Shown here: one piece after another, positions 1 to 7,362 of the stretch | Position numbering within the stretch: position 1 is the first letter of the stretch | Layout of the letters: each line of letters begins with the position of its first letter | NCBI GenBank assembly: GCA_946886245.1 | Contig: CAMPIF010000210.1 | Coordinates: 1 to 7,400 of the forward strand | Source: Ectopseudomonas composti | GTDB lineage: Bacteria > Pseudomonadota > Gammaproteobacteria > Pseudomonadales > Pseudomonadaceae | Length of the DNA stretch: 7,400 bases | Direction of reading: 5' to 3' | Made by a program: the position numbers and the translations under genes | The notes under the pieces: generated by a model | What the model was told of the DNA's origin: nothing | Database searches by the model: none | Seen by the model: only the letters and a program-made list of their open reading frames with translations

Positions 1-19
1 GTGCAACCCGCCAAGTGCC

Positions 20-952
20 TCAATAACCGCGAGCGAAATCCACTTCACCACGCAACGCCTCTGACGCTTGCCAGCGCGCCAGGTTGTCGATGAACAGCTC
101 ACTCATCAGCGCCGGATCGGTAGGCGCCGAGCTGTGGCCGGTGAGCAACAAGCGTGGCGCTGTCCAGAACGCATGCCCGGGCGGCAGCGGTTCTTCGCGA
201 CAGACGTCGATCACCGCGCCGGCCAATTGGTTCTGCTCCAGCGCGGCCACCAGATCGGCCTCGACCACGGCGACGCCGCGCCCGGCATTGATCAGCAGCG
301 CCTGCGGACGGAAGCGGGTGAACAGGCGGGCATCGTACAGATCGCGCGTTGCCGGCGTGTCCGGCAGCAGGTTGACCACGTAATCGGCCCAGGCGACCAG
401 GTGCGGCAGCTGCTCCATGGCCGCCACTTCGAAAAAAGGCGCCTGCTCACGCGCCTGACTGGCGACACCACGCAGCTCCACGCCGAAGGGCTGGAGGAAA
501 TCGGCGACGGCCTGACCGATATCGCCGCAACCGACCACCAGCACCCGTCGCCCACGCAGGCTGCGTGGCTGGCTGTTGTCCCAGCGCTGCGCGACCTGCG
601 CCGCCAGCCGGGCGAACAGGCGCCGCTCATGGGCCAGCAGATGCCCAAGCACGTATTCGGCCATCACCTGACCGAAGATGCCGACGGCGCGGGTCAGACG
701 GTAATCACGTGGCAGATCCGCTGCCAACAGCGGCGTGACCCCAGCCCAGGTCGACTGCAGCCACTGCGGGCGCGCTCCGTCGCGCAACAAGGGCGCGAGC
801 AGGTCGGGCTGCCCCAGCCACAGGTCGCAGTCGCCGGCGACCGCACGCAGCTGTTCGAGCTGCGCACCGGCCACCAGTTGCAGTTCAGGGCAGGCGCTGC
901 GAATGCGCTCGGCATAGAACGCATGATCCTCTTCGGCGATCAGCAGGCGCAT
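20..952 (-). CDS. D-2-hydroxyacid dehydrogenase, GhrA-like (probable glyoxylate/hydroxypyruvate reductase)
   Basis: Predicted cytosolic NAD(P)H-dependent reductase of 2-oxoacids such as glyoxylate or hydroxypyruvate. It has 310 residues, close to E. coli GhrA. The Rossmann nucleotide motif GCGDIG is at residues 141-146. The three family catalytic residues are visible: Arg225 in NAGRG, Glu254 in the DVCREEPLP block and His273 in TGHSSA. The end of the second Rossmann strand (GVASQ, about 162-166) lacks the acidic residue typical of NAD-specific members, which suggests NADPH use; this is inference. The ATG at 952 lies 3 nt after the ycgL stop, with only a weak ribosome binding site, so translation is probably coupled to ycgL. 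It is the last visible gene of the rnd-ycgL operon. The family is certain, the substrate is not. Confidence 0.9.
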   Translation of the reverse strand: MRLLIAEEDHAFYAERIRSACPELQLVAGAQLEQLRAVAGDCDLWLGQPDLLAPLLRDGARPQWLQSTWAGVTPLLAADLPRDYRLTRAVGIFGQVMAEYVLGHLLAHERRLFARLAAQVAQRWDNSQPRSLRGRRVLVVGCGDIGQAVADFLQPFGVELRGVASQAREQAPFFEVAAMEQLPHLVAWADYVVNLLPDTPATRDLYDARLFTRFRPQALLINAGRGVAVVEADLVAALEQNQLAGAVIDVCREEPLPPGHAFWTAPRLLLTGHSSAPTDPALMSELFIDNLARWQASEALRGEVDFARGY

Positions 953-955
953 GGC

Positions 956-1249
956 TTACACCGGATCGTTACGGCGCAGCAGTTCATCGGGCAGATGCTG
1001 AATGTACTCCTCCTCGGGAGGCGGCATCTGCAGGTGATAGCCCTGCTTGTCGAGATTTTCCAGCACGGTGGCGATGTCTTCCCGGGACAACTGCCGCTCC
1101 GGGCTGAGCACCAGATCGAAGGCGTGCGCAGGCGGGCCGAAAACGGCGAGCAGCCCCTCAGGCACACGCTTCAGTGCATCGGCCTTGAGCACGTAGAGAT
1201 ACATCTCATTCTTGCGCGGGCTTTTATAGATGGAACAGATGCGTTTCAC
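956..1249 (-). CDS. ycgL: YcgL domain-containing protein
   Basis: Small protein of 97 residues, found mainly in gammaproteobacteria, with no settled biochemical role that I can state. The family signature is clear: an N-terminal CSIYKS...MYLYV segment (residues 5-20), a middle block with RVPEGLL and FGPP, and a C-terminal [13 protein letters not shown] segment resembling E. coli YcgL. The start is GTG at 1249. It is chosen because AAGGAG sits 7 nt upstream (1257-1262) and because the conserved CSIYKS precedes the only other candidate, Met16. The GTG overlaps the rnd TGA by four bases (GTGA), the usual arrangement for translational coupling, and the downstream dehydrogenase begins 3 nt after its TAA. 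There is no signal peptide or membrane segment. The overlap suggests a functional link to RNase D; this is inference. Confidence 0.93.
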   Translation of the reverse strand: MKRICSIYKSPRKNEMYLYVLKADALKRVPEGLLAVFGPPAHAFDLVLSPERQLSREDIATVLENLDKQGYHLQMPPPEEEYIQHLPDELLRRNDPV

Positions 1250-2379
1250 GCAGATTCTCCTTCAGCGGCCAGACAATCCAACAGGGCCTGCCCCATCAAC
1301 TCCCGGCGCCAGCCGCGCAGGGAGTCGGGCAATTGGTACGGACCATCGGGATAACCGCTTTTCAGCAGGGCTTCCAGGGTCTTCTTGCGCAACATCAACT
1401 CGGGCACGATATCCAGGCGCTCACCCTCGCGCTGGCCGACGGCACGCAGCTTCTTCAACAGCGCAGAGGCTTCTATCGGCAGCGGCTCGGGCAAGGCTTC
1501 GGGCCACTGCCCGGGCGGCAGCGCTGCGGCATCACGAATCAGCTGCAGCAGCGTCTCTCCGTCCTGACGCACGGTTTTCGGGTGCATGTCCTCGATCCGC
1601 GCCAGCGCTACCAGATTGTCCGGCTGGGTACGTGCCAGCGGCCACAACGAATGCTCACGCAAGACGCGATTGCGTGGCTGGTTGCGCGCACGCGCCTCGC
1701 GCTCACGCCAGGCGCACAGCGCGCGCAGCACGGCCTGCTGCTGACGCGAGAGTTTCCAGGCCAGCTTGGCATCGCGCCAGGCATCCTCCGGCGCGACTTC
1801 ACGCCCGAGATTGGCGACCAGCTCGGCACCGTCTGCCAGAATCCACTCGACCTTCTGCGGCGCCAGGCGGGCCATCAGGGCGTGGTATACCTCGACGAGA
1901 TGCAGCACGTCCTCGGCGGCGTAACGCACCTGCAGTTCGGACAGCGGCCGCTGCAACCAGTCGGAGCGGGTCTCGCCCTTGGGCAGCTCGATATCGAGCA
2001 AGGCCTGCACCAGGCGCGAGTAACCCATGGAGAAACCGAGGTTGAGGTAACCGGCCGCCAGTTGCGTATCGAACAGCGGTGCCGGCAGGCTGCCGGTCAG
2101 GCGCAGAAAGACCTCCAGGTCCTCACTGCACGAGTGCAGCACCTTGACCACGCCCGGCGCTTCGAGCAGCGCGGCGAACGGCCGCCAGTCGCCGATGTGC
2201 AAGGGGTCGATCAGATAGGCGCCATCGCCAGCGCTGACCTGCAGCAACCCGGCGATGGGATAGAAGGTGTCGACGCGCATGAACTCGGTGTCCAGCGCGA
2301 CGAAGGGCTGCGCCTGCCAGGCGGCGCAATGCTCGGCCAGGCTGGCGTCGTCGAGAATCCAGTGAATGTCTTTAGCCAC
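1246..2379 (-). CDS. rnd: Ribonuclease D
   Basis: 3'-to-5' exoribonuclease that trims tRNA 3' ends and other small stable RNAs. It has 377 residues against 375 in E. coli. The N-terminal DEDDy exonuclease domain (about 5-170) has all its metal ligands: Asp30 and Glu32 in LDTEF (Exo I), Asp87 in [10 protein letters not shown] (Exo II), and Tyr153 with Asp157 in YAAEDVLHL (Exo III). An HRDC domain follows at about 209-290, then a second helical C-terminal region. The start is GTG at 2379, preceded by GGGAG; the family N-terminus begins just here. This is the first gene of the rnd-ycgL-dehydrogenase operon. A perfect 12-bp palindrome overlaps its ribosome binding site, so initiation could be structure-sensitive. 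The catalytic set looks intact. Confidence 0.96.
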   Translation of the reverse strand: MAKDIHWILDDASLAEHCAAWQAQPFVALDTEFMRVDTFYPIAGLLQVSAGDGAYLIDPLHIGDWRPFAALLEAPGVVKVLHSCSEDLEVFLRLTGSLPAPLFDTQLAAGYLNLGFSMGYSRLVQALLDIELPKGETRSDWLQRPLSELQVRYAAEDVLHLVEVYHALMARLAPQKVEWILADGAELVANLGREVAPEDAWRDAKLAWKLSRQQQAVLRALCAWREREARARNQPRNRVLREHSLWPLARTQPDNLVALARIEDMHPKTVRQDGETLLQLIRDAAALPPGQWPEALPEPLPIEASALLKKLRAVGQREGERLDIVPELMLRKKTLEALLKSGYPDGPYQLPDSLRGWRRELMGQALLDCLAAEGESA

Positions 2380-2399
2380 GCGGCTCTCCCGTTAACGGG
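2380..2399 (-). promoter_or_regulatory. rnd ribosome binding site within a perfect palindrome
   Basis: Upstream of the rnd GTG (minus strand) is the perfect 12-bp palindrome CCCGTTAACGGG at 2388-2399. Its last bases form the GGGAG Shine-Dalgarno sequence, 9-12 nt from the start codon. As RNA it could fold into a 4-bp CCCG/CGGG stem with a UUAA loop that partly hides the ribosome binding site. As DNA it could bind a dimeric regulator. The sequence is direct; either role is inference. Confidence 0.45.
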
Positions 2400-2420
2400 C
2401 ATGCCGCACAGGCACCCCGC

Positions 2421-2426
2421 ATTATC
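2421..2426 (-). promoter_or_regulatory. Candidate -10 element of the rnd operon promoter
   Basis: Read on the minus strand this is GATAAT, five of six matches to the sigma-70 -10 consensus, 42 nt upstream of the rnd start codon. No good -35 hexamer lies 16-18 nt further upstream; that region is GC-rich and overlaps the ATGCC/GGCAT inverted repeat. It is a weak prediction based on one hexamer and its position. Confidence 0.3.
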
Positions 2427-2428
2427 AA

Positions 2429-2521
2429 ATGCCTACGCGGCATACCCGCCCCCTCATCCGGCGCTTCGCGCCACCTTCTCCCGGAGGGAGAAAGGCCCTA
2501 AGGAAGGCGTCGCTACGCGAC
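2429..2521. repeat. Cluster of short hairpins, probable dispersed intergenic repeat
   Basis: Four short inverted repeats lie close together between the divergent rnd and propeller genes: ATGCC-TACGC-GGCAT (2429-2443), GGCGC-TTC-GCGCC (2460-2472), TTCTCCC-GGA-GGGAGAA (2476-2492) and GTCGC-TAC-GCGAC (2509-2521). The last three all have 3-nt loops. The CTCATCC...CTTCTCCC...GGGAGAA arrangement resembles intergenic repeats I remember from several proteobacterial genomes. The open frame running through it into the next gene (from 2429) shows no domain and is not counted as coding. The hairpins are seen directly; the repeat-family status is recalled and needs a genome search. Confidence 0.55.
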
Positions 2522-2545
2522 TCTCACGCTAAGAATGCCGCGCAG

Positions 2546-2551
2546 TATATA
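2546..2551 (+). promoter_or_regulatory. Candidate -10 element for the propeller gene
   Basis: TATATA lies in an otherwise GC-rich stretch, about 94 nt before the ATG at 2645. No clear -35 hexamer is seen at the right distance (2523-2528 reads CTCACG). A second AT-rich hexamer, TAATCT at 2604-2609, is closer to the gene and is an equally weak alternative. Low confidence. Confidence 0.25.
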
Positions 2552-2644
2552 TGCCCACGCCATCGCACGGGGCAGCGACCTGCCGCCGATCACGGGAACT
2601 GTGTAATCTGTGCCGCGCACTACCTCCGACCCGGAAGAACAACA

Positions 2645-3709
2645 ATGCTGAAGAAACTGCTTGCCCTGCTCGTCATGCTGCTGGCCGCAGCGGCCAGCTA
2701 CCTGGCCCTTACCCCCAGCCCGATCGATCCGCTGCCCTGGGATGCCGACCCCGCCCCGGCGATGACGGGCGCACTGGAGCCCAACGACACCCTGATGAAG
2801 GCCGAACTGCTGGCGCGTGGCCAGGTGCATGGCCCGGAAGACACCGCAGTAGACGGCCAGGGCCGGGTATACGCCGGCCTGCATGACGGCCGCATCGTTC
2901 GTGTGCTGCAAGATGACAGCCTGGAAACCTTCGCCGACACCGGCGGCCGCCCGCTGGGCATGAACTTCGACGCCAGTGGCAACCTGATCGTCGCCGACGC
3001 CTACAAGGGCCTGCTGAGCATCGACCCGCAAGGCGCGATCAAGGTACTGACCACCGAGGCAGAGGGCTTGCGCTTCGCCTTCACCGACGACCTGGACATC
3101 GCCAGCGACGGCACCATCTACTTCAGCGACGCCTCGTCACGTTTCGAACAGCCGGACTACCTGCTCGACCTGCTCGAGGCCCGTCCCCACGGCCGCCTGC
3201 TCAGCTATGACCCGGCCAGCGGCGAAACCCGCGTATTGCTCAAGGATCTGTATTTCGCCAACGGCGTGGCCCTGTCGGCGAACGAGGACTTCGTGCTGGT
3301 CAACGAGACCTATCGCTACCGCATCACCCGTTACTGGCTCAAGGGCGACAAGGCCGGCCAGCACGACATCTTCATCGACAACCTGCCCGGCCTGCCGGAC
3401 AACCTGCAGGGTGACCGCAACGGCACCTTCTGGGTCGCGCTGCCGACACCGCGCAAGGCCGACGCCGACTTCCTCCATCGCCACCCCTGGCTCAAGGCGC
3501 AACTGGCCAAGCTGCCGCGCGCGCTGTGGCCTAAGGCAATCCCTTACGGCTTCGCCATCGCCCTCGACGAGAATGGCGAGATCATCCGCAGCCTGCATGA
3601 CACCAGCGGAACTCACCTGCGCATGGTGACCTCGGTGAAACCGGTAGGCGACTACCTGTACTTCGGCAGCCTGGACAACGACCGTATCGGCAAACTGCAG
3701 ATTCACTGA
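2645..3709 (+). CDS. Membrane-anchored or exported strictosidine synthase/SMP-30-like beta-propeller protein
   Basis: 354 residues of the six-bladed calcium-dependent beta-propeller superfamily (strictosidine synthase-like, APMAP, SMP-30/gluconolactonase). These proteins are often lactonases or esterases; the substrate here is unknown. The N-terminus has two Lys, then a hydrophobic segment (about 5-22), so it is a signal peptide or uncleaved anchor placing the propeller in the periplasm. Propeller repeats are visible as GNLIVADAYKGLLSID (113-128), DGTIYFSDASSRF (155-167) and LYFANGVALS (202-211). Glu65 (GPE), Asn206 (ANG) and Asp252 (PDN) match the positions of the family metal ligands. APMAP-like features are LPGLPDN and GTFWVAL (247-266). 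The ATG at 2645 is chosen over upstream in-frame starts because GGAAG lies 7 nt before it and the signal segment begins there. It stands alone, divergent from rnd. Confidence 0.85.
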   Translation: MLKKLLALLVMLLAAAASYLALTPSPIDPLPWDADPAPAMTGALEPNDTLMKAELLARGQVHGPEDTAVDGQGRVYAGLHDGRIVRVLQDDSLETFADTGGRPLGMNFDASGNLIVADAYKGLLSIDPQGAIKVLTTEAEGLRFAFTDDLDIASDGTIYFSDASSRFEQPDYLLDLLEARPHGRLLSYDPASGETRVLLKDLYFANGVALSANEDFVLVNETYRYRITRYWLKGDKAGQHDIFIDNLPGLPDNLQGDRNGTFWVALPTPRKADADFLHRHPWLKAQLAKLPRALWPKAIPYGFAIALDENGEIIRSLHDTSGTHLRMVTSVKPVGDYLYFGSLDNDRIGKLQIH

Positions 3710-3756
3710 GAGTCTGCCCACGATCTTTCGACGCGATTCCACCTGCGAATAACAGT

Positions 3757-3779
3757 AAAAAGGCGAAGCGGTCATTCGC
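3757..3779 (-). terminator. Candidate rho-independent terminator for the spermidine-synthase-like gene
   Basis: On the minus strand GCGAA (3779-3775) can pair with TTCGC (3767-3763) across a 7-nt loop, followed by C and five T (3761-3757). It lies about 96 nt beyond the stop of the gene that ends at 3875 and on the far side of the GGTGGGC repeat array. The stem is only 5 bp, so the call is moderate. Confidence 0.4.
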
Positions 3780-3795
3780 GGTGGTGCGCCCAGTT

Positions 3796-3855
3796 GGTGG
3801 GCGCAAGCCCACCCCAGGGTAGGGTGGGCCGGGCGGCGATCCGCTTCAGCCCACC
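3796..3855. repeat. Alternating inverted repeat array (GGTGGGC/GCCCACC) between convergent genes
   Basis: Four 7-bp words alternate in orientation: GGTGGGC at 3796-3802, GCCCACC at 3807-3813, GGTGGGC at 3823-3829 and GCCCACC at 3849-3855. The first pair forms a 7-bp hairpin with a GCAA (GNRA-type) loop. The second pair encloses an inner 4-bp stem, GCGG-CGAT-CCGC (3833-3844). The array fills the 165-bp gap between the ends of the propeller gene (3709) and the opposing gene (3875). It resembles REP/BIME-type elements common between convergent pseudomonad genes. It may act as a transcript-end stabiliser or bidirectional terminator, but there is no T-run on the plus side. Confidence 0.7.
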
Positions 3856-3874
3856 AAATCGAAAGGCTGCGGAC

Positions 3875-4555
3875 TCAGACCTTCTGGGCAATCCAGATGG
3901 TGTGCCGCGTGCCCCGATTGCCATGGGCATAGACCTGCACCGCCTCGCCCTTGAAACCGGCCTTGCGCACCTTCTCCGAGAATGCCCGGTCGGCGCTGGA
4001 CGACCACACTGCCAGCATGCCCTTGGGCCTCAGCGCCTTGGCGCACTGACGCAGGCCGTCCATGCTGTACAGCCAGTCATTACCCTTCTGGGTCAGTCCT
4101 TCGGGGCCGTTGTCGACATCCAGCATGATCGCGTCGTAGCACTGCTCGGCGGCCTGCAATACCTTGGCGACATCCTCCTGAATGATCAGCGCACGCGGGT
4201 CATTCAACGGATAACCGGATTTCGCCCCGAGCGGGCCACGGTTCCACTCGATCACCCCGGGCACCAGCTCGGCCACCGCCACCTCGGCATCCGCGCCCAA
4301 GTGCTGCAGCGCCGAGGCCAGGGTAAAGCCCATACCCAGACCACCGATCAAGACCCGCACCTGTGGCCGGCCGGCGATCTGCTTGCAGGGAATCGCCGCC
4401 AGGGCATCTTCCGAGCCGTGCATACGGGTATTCATCAGTTGCCCGCCATCGCCGCCGGCGATCTTGATGACGAAATCTTCGCCGTATTCGAAGAGGTTCA
4501 ACGCACCCTTGGTACCCGGGATCGCAGCGGTATCGAGCAAGACAAAACGTTTCAT
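3875..4555 (-). CDS. Spermidine synthase-like protein (methyltransferase fold, N-terminal domain absent)
   Basis: 226 residues with a class I Rossmann fold related to spermidine/spermine synthases. The nucleotide-binding loop is VLIGGLGMGFTL (68-79); an acidic residue ends the next strand (Glu96 in VAELVP); D146-V-D-N-G-P lies where aminopropyltransferases carry their catalytic Asp region. It is shorter than classical SpeE (about 280-290 residues), and its first ~60 residues do not look like the usual tetramerising beta domain. It may be an aminopropyltransferase, a methyltransferase or a non-catalytic relative; I cannot choose from sequence. There is no signal peptide or membrane segment. 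The ATG at 4555 is chosen because MKRFVLLDT fits this protein group, but no convincing Shine-Dalgarno precedes it. It lies downstream of gdhA on the same strand, separated by the gdhA terminator, so probably has its own promoter. Confidence 0.8.
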   Translation of the reverse strand: MKRFVLLDTAAIPGTKGALNLFEYGEDFVIKIAGGDGGQLMNTRMHGSEDALAAIPCKQIAGRPQVRVLIGGLGMGFTLASALQHLGADAEVAVAELVPGVIEWNRGPLGAKSGYPLNDPRALIIQEDVAKVLQAAEQCYDAIMLDVDNGPEGLTQKGNDWLYSMDGLRQCAKALRPKGMLAVWSSSADRAFSEKVRKAGFKGEAVQVYAHGNRGTRHTIWIAQKV

Positions 4556-4588
4556 GCAGGGCGAAGGCCTGTGTAGCGAGCGTGAGGG

Positions 4589-4603
4589 CAGGCAGCATGC
4601 CTG
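4589..4603. promoter_or_regulatory. Inverted repeat upstream of the spermidine-synthase-like gene
   Basis: CAGGCA-GCA-TGCCTG is a 6-3-6 inverted repeat centred about 41 nt before the ATG at 4555. It could be an operator or a leader hairpin. A clear -10/-35 pair was not found nearby. The role is inferred only from symmetry and position. Confidence 0.3.
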
Positions 4604-4634
4604 AGCCTGAATCGCTCGAGCAACACAGCCCCGT

Positions 4635-4670
4635 CAGAAACGACGAGGCCCCGTGTTCGCACACGGGGCC
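4635..4670 (-). terminator. Rho-independent terminator of gdhA
   Basis: A perfect 10-bp GC-rich stem (arms GGCCCCGTGT at 4647-4656 and ACACGGGGCC at 4661-4670) lies 20 nt after the gdhA stop. Read on the minus strand the loop is GCGA, a stable GNRA tetraloop. The stem is followed by TCGTCGTTTCTG, a mediocre T-tract of the kind often seen in GC-rich pseudomonads. The stem is very stable, so termination on the minus strand is likely. Confidence 0.8.
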
Positions 4671-4689
4671 CCTGTCTACTGCAATGCGT

Positions 4690-6066
<1,377 letters not shown>

Positions 6067-6093
6067 CTATCAGGCAGCAAAGCACCAAAACAG

Positions 6094-6112
6094 ATCAAAA
6101 TGTCGCTTTGAT
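6094..6112. promoter_or_regulatory. Inverted repeat in the gdhA upstream region
   Basis: ATCAAA (6094-6099) and TTTGAT (6107-6112) are perfect inverted arms separated by 7 bp, giving a 19-bp dyad centred about 76 bp upstream of the gdhA start codon. The size and position suit a dimeric regulator site near the gdhA promoter. The binding protein is unknown. Confidence 0.4.
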
Positions 6113-6124
6113 GAAACTTTTTAG

Positions 6125-6142
6125 TGCATGACTCCACATGCA
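6125..6142. promoter_or_regulatory. Second inverted repeat in the gdhA upstream region
   Basis: TGCATG (6125-6130) and CATGCA (6137-6142) are perfect inverted arms with a 6-bp spacer, an 18-bp dyad about 100-115 bp upstream of gdhA. It could be an operator. Each arm is self-similar and short, so chance is possible. Confidence 0.35.
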
Positions 6143-6172
6143 AAGATTGGAAGGCCCCTGGATCGCCATTCA

Positions 6173-6182
6173 CTTGATCAAG
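6173..6182. promoter_or_regulatory. 10-bp perfect palindrome
   Basis: CTTGATCAAG, in the middle of the divergent spacer. It shares the TTGAT/ATCAA words with the dyad at 6094-6112, which may indicate the same regulator family. A 10-bp palindrome alone is weak evidence. Confidence 0.25.
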
Positions 6183-6209
6183 GGACGCCCCAAATAATGG
6201 CCTTAAACG

Positions 6210-6234
6210 CACGCATATCGATCACGCATATCGA
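6210..6234. repeat. Tandem 12-bp direct repeat
   Basis: CACGCATATCGA occurs at 6210-6221 and again at 6223-6234, one base apart (period 13). It lies about 125-150 bp upstream of sseA and about 185-205 bp upstream of gdhA. Two identical 12-mers so close in a non-coding region suggest paired binding sites for a regulator; this is inference. Confidence 0.5.
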
Positions 6235-6321
6235 ATCGAGGCTCACCACTGGCACTACAGCTGTGTCGAATGAGCTGAAAAGACGCTTTGTTGGTGGAGT
6301 ATCGGAGAGCAGGCCAGGCGG

Positions 6322-6327
6322 TATGAT
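6322..6327 (+). promoter_or_regulatory. Candidate -10 element of sseA
   Basis: TATGAT matches the -10 consensus at five of six positions and lies 33 bp before the ATG at 6360, a plausible leader length. No good -35 is visible at the correct spacing (6299-6304 reads GTATCG), so an activator may be needed or the call may be wrong. Confidence 0.35.
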
Positions 6328-6359
6328 GCGGCAAACCCTGCTACGAAACAGGAGGCGCC

Positions 6360-7214
6360 ATGCCACTCGCTCAACTGCTCAGCGCGGAACACCTTCAACA
6401 ACGTCTGGGACAGGAAAACCTGCTGATCCTGGACTGCCGTTTCGCCCTCGAAGACCAGGCCTACGGCCGTCGCAGCTACCTGGACGGACATATCCCGGGG
6501 GCGCATTTCCTCGATCTCGAACAGGACTTGTCCGCGCCCGTGGTCAAGGGCGTCACCGGTCGTCATCCGCTGCCCGACCCCAGCGCCCTGGTCGAACGCC
6601 TGCGCAGCTGCGGCCTGCGGGCCGACAGCCAGGTGGTGCTGTACGACGATGGCCCTGGCGCCTTCGCCGCACGCGCCTGGTGGTTGCTGTTATGGCTGGG
6701 CAAACGTGAGGGCCTGTACCTGCTCGATGGCGGCCTGAAAGCCTGGCGTGAAGCTGGCCAGGAACTGACCATGGCGCCACCGAGCAAGGCTCCCGGTGAT
6801 TTCTCCGCGCAACCCGACAGCAGCCTGCTGCTGACTGCCGATCAGCTGGCCCAGCGTTTGGGCAACCCGGACCTGACCCTGCTCGACGCACGGGCACTGC
6901 CGCGCTTTCGTGGCGAGGTCGAGCCGCTCGACCCGATCGCCGGGCATATTCCCGGCGCGCAATGCGCCGTATTCACCGACAACCTGGGTTCCGATGGCCG
7001 CTTCCTTCCGGCAGAGGCACTGCGCGAGCGCTTCGACGATCTGCGCGGCGAGCGCCCAGTGGAAAATCTGGTGGCTTACTGCGGCTCCGGTGTCACGGCC
7101 TGCCACAACCTGTTCGCCATGAGCCTCGCTGGTTACCCGCTGGCACCGCTCTACGCCGGCTCCTGGAGCGAGTGGATCAGCGATCCGGCACGGCCGATTG
7201 CCACTGGCGACTGA
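6360..7214 (+). CDS. sseA: 3-mercaptopyruvate sulfurtransferase (two-domain rhodanese)
   Basis: Transfers sulfur from 3-mercaptopyruvate to thiol acceptors or cyanide via a cysteine persulfide; linked to cysteine breakdown and sulfide production. 284 residues form two rhodanese domains: an inactive N-terminal one (about 5-135, GHIPGA at 43-48, LDGG at 122-125) and a catalytic C-terminal one (about 155-280, GHIPGA at 195-200). The active loop is CGSGVTA (241-247) with nucleophile Cys241. The Gly-Ser-Gly loop marks mercaptopyruvate sulfurtransferases, whereas thiosulfate-specific rhodaneses usually have CRKGVT. Arg184 and the YAGSWSEW block (265-272) are also typical. The start is supported by AGGAGG at 6350-6355, 4 nt before the ATG. 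There is no signal peptide, so it is cytosolic. It is divergent from gdhA and appears monocistronic; no strong terminator follows directly. Confidence 0.94.
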   Translation: MPLAQLLSAEHLQQRLGQENLLILDCRFALEDQAYGRRSYLDGHIPGAHFLDLEQDLSAPVVKGVTGRHPLPDPSALVERLRSCGLRADSQVVLYDDGPGAFAARAWWLLLWLGKREGLYLLDGGLKAWREAGQELTMAPPSKAPGDFSAQPDSSLLLTADQLAQRLGNPDLTLLDARALPRFRGEVEPLDPIAGHIPGAQCAVFTDNLGSDGRFLPAEALRERFDDLRGERPVENLVAYCGSGVTACHNLFAMSLAGYPLAPLYAGSWSEWISDPARPIATGD

Positions 7215-7332
7215 CCGGTGGTTTCTAAGCACTAATCGAAATATGCCCAATAACTCAGATCTGGAATCAATTTAAAAACAGTCCTTTACGGCTGAAATAT
7301 CGCACTAGACTTGAAAATGAGCGGCTAACCCT

Positions 7333-7350
7333 GCTCCCGGTGGGGCCTTT
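7333..7350 (+). terminator. Weak terminator-like hairpin downstream of sseA
   Basis: GCTCC (7333-7337) can pair with GGGGC (7342-7346), using one G-U pair, around a CGGT loop, followed by CTTTAT. It lies about 120 nt after the sseA stop. The stem is short and the T-tract poor, so this is a tentative call. Confidence 0.25.
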
Positions 7351-7362
7351 ATCGAAGAGCCA

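Noticed and set aside
68..1354. Plus-strand open frame (428 codons) antisense to the dehydrogenase and ycgL
   Set aside because: Arg/Gln/His-rich translation without motifs, lying opposite two well-supported genes and crossing their boundaries; a GC-rich shadow.
1333..2532. Plus-strand open frame (399 codons) antisense to rnd
   Set aside because: No recognisable domain, opposite a complete RNase D gene with all its catalytic residues, and it runs into the intergenic hairpin cluster.
2429..2644. In-frame 72-residue N-terminal extension of the propeller protein
   Set aside because: It is encoded by the hairpin repeat region, and would bury the hydrophobic signal segment that starts at the ATG at 2645, which has its own GGAAG ribosome binding site.
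6250..6264. Sigma-54-like promoter on the plus strand (TGGCAC at 6250-6255)
   Set aside because: The -24 half is good and the spacing fits, but the essential -12 GC is replaced by GT (CTGT at 6261-6264), so it is not counted as a sigma-54 promoter.
7272..7298. Possible flagellar sigma-28 promoter (TTAAAAAC ... GCTGAAAT)
   Set aside because: Only about five of eight positions match in the -10 half and the -35 half is ambiguous; no flagellar gene is visible.
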